A stretch of 64,000 nt of DNA from Paracoccaceae bacterium (GTDB lineage Bacteria; Pseudomonadota; Alphaproteobacteria; Rhodobacterales; Rhodobacteraceae). Location: positions 1 to 64,000 of the forward strand of contig JANSYF010000003.1 in NCBI GenBank assembly GCA_024742575.1, in the 5' to 3' direction. The translations under genes and the position numbers were made by a program. A model generated the notes under the pieces. That model was not told the DNA's origin, did no database searches, and worked only from the letters and a program-made list of their open reading frames with translations. Shown here piece by piece: positions 62,067 to 64,000 of the stretch (positions are counted from its first letter, which is position 1; each line of letters begins with the position of its first letter).

Positions 62067-63118
62067 GACACTTCTGTTCCCTCGATCACGGTGCGCAACA
62101 GATCTTTGCGCGTGATGACGCCGACATCCTGACCAGCGTCCTGCACGATAACGGCACTGTCGGTATCGATGGCGAGATTGATCAGCGTGCTCAGCGTTTC
62201 CTGCGCCCCCACCCGTGGCGCATCCGCCTCAAGCGGGCCGTGTGCCGCAACGTGGGCGCCGATGGGCTGCATGACCGCATGGGCATGCACCACCTTGAGC
62301 CGTGAAATCCCGGCGACAAAATCGGCCACGTAGTCGTCAGCCGGGTGCATGACAATTTCTTCTGCCGTTCCCATCTGCACCAGCTTGCCATCACGCATGA
62401 TGGCAATGCGATCTCCGATGCGGACAGCCTCGTCCAAATCATGGGTGATGAAGACCGTGGTTTTCTTGAGGATTTTGCTCAGTCGGATGAATTCGTCTTG
62501 CAACTGGCGACGGATCAGCGGGTCCAGCGCCGAGAACGGTTCGTCCATCAAAAGCACGTCCGGATTCGCGGCCAATGCACGCGCCAGACCGACCCGTTGT
62601 TGCATCCCGCCGGACAGTTCGTGGGCGAATTTCGCGCCCCATGCGCCCAATTCCACGATGTCCAGAATCGCTGCGGCCTGCCGCATCCGTTCGTTCTTGG
62701 CTACCTGCCTGATCTCAAGCGGCATCGCCACGTTGTCCAGTACCGACCTGTGCGGCATCAGCGCAAAATTCTGGAATACCATGCCGATCTTGCGGTTGCG
62801 GAACGTCTGCAACTCTTTTGGGCCCAGCGCCATCACGTCGGTGCCTTCAATCACGATCTTACCAGCCGTCGGTTCAAGTAACCGGTTGAAATGGCGCACA
62901 AGTGTGGATTTTCCGCTGCCCGACAAACCCATGATGCAGAAGATTTCGCCACGATTGACTGACAGGCTCACATTCGCCACGCCGACCACCGCATTGTGAC
63001 GCGACAGAACCTCAGCCTTGGTCAATCCCTCTTCGCGGATTGATTTCAACGCGGCCTGCGGATTGGCTCCGAAAATCTTCCAGACATCAGAAATCTCAAT
63101 GACGGTGTCGTCATGCAT
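62063..63118 (-). CDS. Glycine betaine/proline-type ABC transporter ATPase (ProV/OpuAA-like)
   Basis: 351 residues. Walker A GLSGSGKST is at 64-72, the signature LSGGMQQRVGLARALAA, Walker B VLLMDEPFSALDP and H-loop FITHDLDEAVR. A C-terminal CBS-type domain (GVITRKDLLRTVIEG) provides the ionic-strength or ligand regulation known in OpuA/ProV. ATG 63118 (MHDDTVIEISDVWKIFG) has GAGG nine bases upstream; the open frame further upstream is not conserved. Overlaps the permease by 4 bases. Confidence 0.92.
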   Translation of the reverse strand: MHDDTVIEISDVWKIFGANPQAALKSIREEGLTKAEVLSRHNAVVGVANVSLSVNRGEIFCIMGLSGSGKSTLVRHFNRLLEPTAGKIVIEGTDVMALGPKELQTFRNRKIGMVFQNFALMPHRSVLDNVAMPLEIRQVAKNERMRQAAAILDIVELGAWGAKFAHELSGGMQQRVGLARALAANPDVLLMDEPFSALDPLIRRQLQDEFIRLSKILKKTTVFITHDLDEAVRIGDRIAIMRDGKLVQMGTAEEIVMHPADDYVADFVAGISRLKVVHAHAVMQPIGAHVAAHGPLEADAPRVGAQETLSTLINLAIDTDSAVIVQDAGQDVGVITRKDLLRTVIEGTEVS

Positions 63119-63198
63119 CAGGCCGCGCCTCATTTCTTGATTGGGTAGGGAGCGACCGCCGGACATCTACCCGGCGGCCAAAGTTCAGCGACCGTGGG

Positions 63199-64000
63199 TC
63201 AGAGACCAAGCCACGCGTCGACACGATCAGTATTGGCTTCAACCCACTCTGCCGCCACTTCTGCCGGATCGCGGCCATTGGCGCTGATTTCAAAAGCCAG
63301 CGAACTGACGTCAGCGGCTTCAAGTCCGAAGTTCTGGAAGAACTCGGCAATCGCCGGGGACCGATCGACCAGTGAATTGGACCATGCGATCTGCACGTCT
63401 TTCAGCGCATCCTTGGACGCAACCATGGACTTGTTGTACCAATCAGGATCATCCGACGGCTGCACCATGACGTATTTTTCGGGATCGAATGTCGGCTCTG
63501 TGAGCATCATCACGTCAAACATGTACCAGACAGCATGCGGTTCGTAGCAGTAGAACGCATAGCCTTCGCCCTTAGCGATGCTGTCCTTGATGCGCGCTGT
63601 TTTGACCGCTTCTTCAGCACGGATAGGTTCGATGAAATCAAGCAGGCCGTAGTCGCGCGTTTTGACCTCGTTCACGTTGGCGGACGCCCAACCTGGCGCA
63701 CCGATCCACAACTCACCTTTACCGTTGCCATCGCTGTCCATCAGCGCCGCCACATCGGGACGACCTAGGTCGGTGATGTCTGTAATGTTGTTAGCTTCAC
63801 CGAACTGCTTGGACACGCAGAACCCCTGATTGCCTTGATAGGGGTTTGTCGACAAAGTGACGGTGCCTGCCTCATCCACATATTGCTTGGTAAAGCTTTC
63901 CTGGTTTGGCAGCCAAACATCGGGGTGTACGTCGATGTCGCCTTTGCCCTGATCCATCGCCTGGAAAATTGTGGCGTTGTTGCCGGGTACATATTCGACC
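63199..64000 (-). CDS. Glycine betaine/proline-type ABC substrate-binding protein (5' end outside the window)
   Basis: 267 residues are visible; the frame is open through base 64000, so the signal peptide and start lie beyond the right edge. The visible part has VHPDVWLPNQESFTKQYV, GFCVSKQFGEANNITDITDL, GELWIGAPGWASANV and a C-terminal EVAAEWVEANTDRVDAWLG, as in ProX/OpuAC-type proteins. Trp residues in WIGAPGW and YEPHAVWYMFDV could form the aromatic box that binds quaternary ammonium groups. It is upstream of the ATPase in the same operon. Confidence 0.88.
   Translation of the reverse strand, partial: VEYVPGNNATIFQAMDQGKGDIDVHPDVWLPNQESFTKQYVDEAGTVTLSTNPYQGNQGFCVSKQFGEANNITDITDLGRPDVAALMDSDGNGKGELWIGAPGWASANVNEVKTRDYGLLDFIEPIRAEEAVKTARIKDSIAKGEGYAFYCYEPHAVWYMFDVMMLTEPTFDPEKYVMVQPSDDPDWYNKSMVASKDALKDVQIAWSNSLVDRSPAIAEFFQNFGLEAADVSSLAFEISANGRDPAEVAAEWVEANTDRVDAWLGL

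Noticed and set aside
1-64000. CRISPR arrays, prophage or integrative element
   Set aside because: No regularly spaced direct repeats, integrase, phage structural genes or att-like duplications at the single tRNA gene were seen.

Overview
The window reads as chromosome of an alphaproteobacterium of the Rhodobacteraceae (Roseobacter-group type). Pointers are an NrdR/RibD/RibE neighbourhood, a long acidic RpoD next to DnaG, a gcvTHP operon under a tandem glycine riboswitch, an HlyU-family gene behind rpoD, CCA-encoded tRNA-Gly, ethylmalonyl/mesaconyl-CoA-type MaoC and CaiB enzymes, and betaine ABC transport. Genes are dense on both strands, with many ATGA or TGATG overlaps. No prophage, CRISPR array or complete insertion sequence is visible. 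A truncated reading frame at base 50 may be the start of a transposase.

Layout. 1-5050: gcvT-gcvH-gcvP with its riboswitch. 5047-7420: an NsrR-type Rrf2 regulator with a perfect FNR box, a gamma-glutamylcyclotransferase-like protein and a DUF2254 membrane protein. 7417-16911: gltX, a Tat-exported metallo-beta-lactamase protein, a small zincin, an exported MORN-repeat protein, nadE, hppD with a divergent Lrp regulator, a secreted trypsin-like protease and nadK. 17082-20255: glyA and leuA; leuA has an unannotated leader-peptide attenuator. 20345-24695: Lhr-type helicase, MFS transporter and ribE. 24803-29391: kpsS-kpsD-kpsC capsule genes lying between ribE and ribD. 29367-33715: ribD, nrdR, a YjbQ protein, a dienelactone hydrolase, an SDR and two very small genes. 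33829-40045: dnaG-rpoD-hlyU and a glutamate dehydrogenase. 40344-43335: three TadE/TadG-like genes. 43339-46920: a PH-like membrane protein, a beta-hydroxyacid dehydrogenase, an MsbA-type ABC exporter and tRNA-Gly. 47013-52944: an amino-acid catabolic cluster (PLP lyase, M24 peptidase, maleate isomerase/racemase family, ThDP enzyme, APC permease). 53060-57342: an MCE (Mla-type) lipid transport operon. 57672-64000: a MaoC hydratase and CoA transferase pair, then a betaine/proline-type ABC system co-transcribed with an alpha/beta hydrolase; its binding protein runs off the right edge.

Glycine and one-carbon metabolism are joined by gcvTHP and glyA. NAD supply is represented by nadE and nadK. 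The least explained parts are the 47-53 kb catabolic cluster, the RNA-level control elements (the leuA leader, the ribosome-binding-site hairpin at 33714-33742 and the GNRA-capped hairpin at 32583-32617), a 48-base palindrome behind leuA, and the small proteins at 33.3-33.7 kb. All family assignments come from reading motifs; no database search was run.
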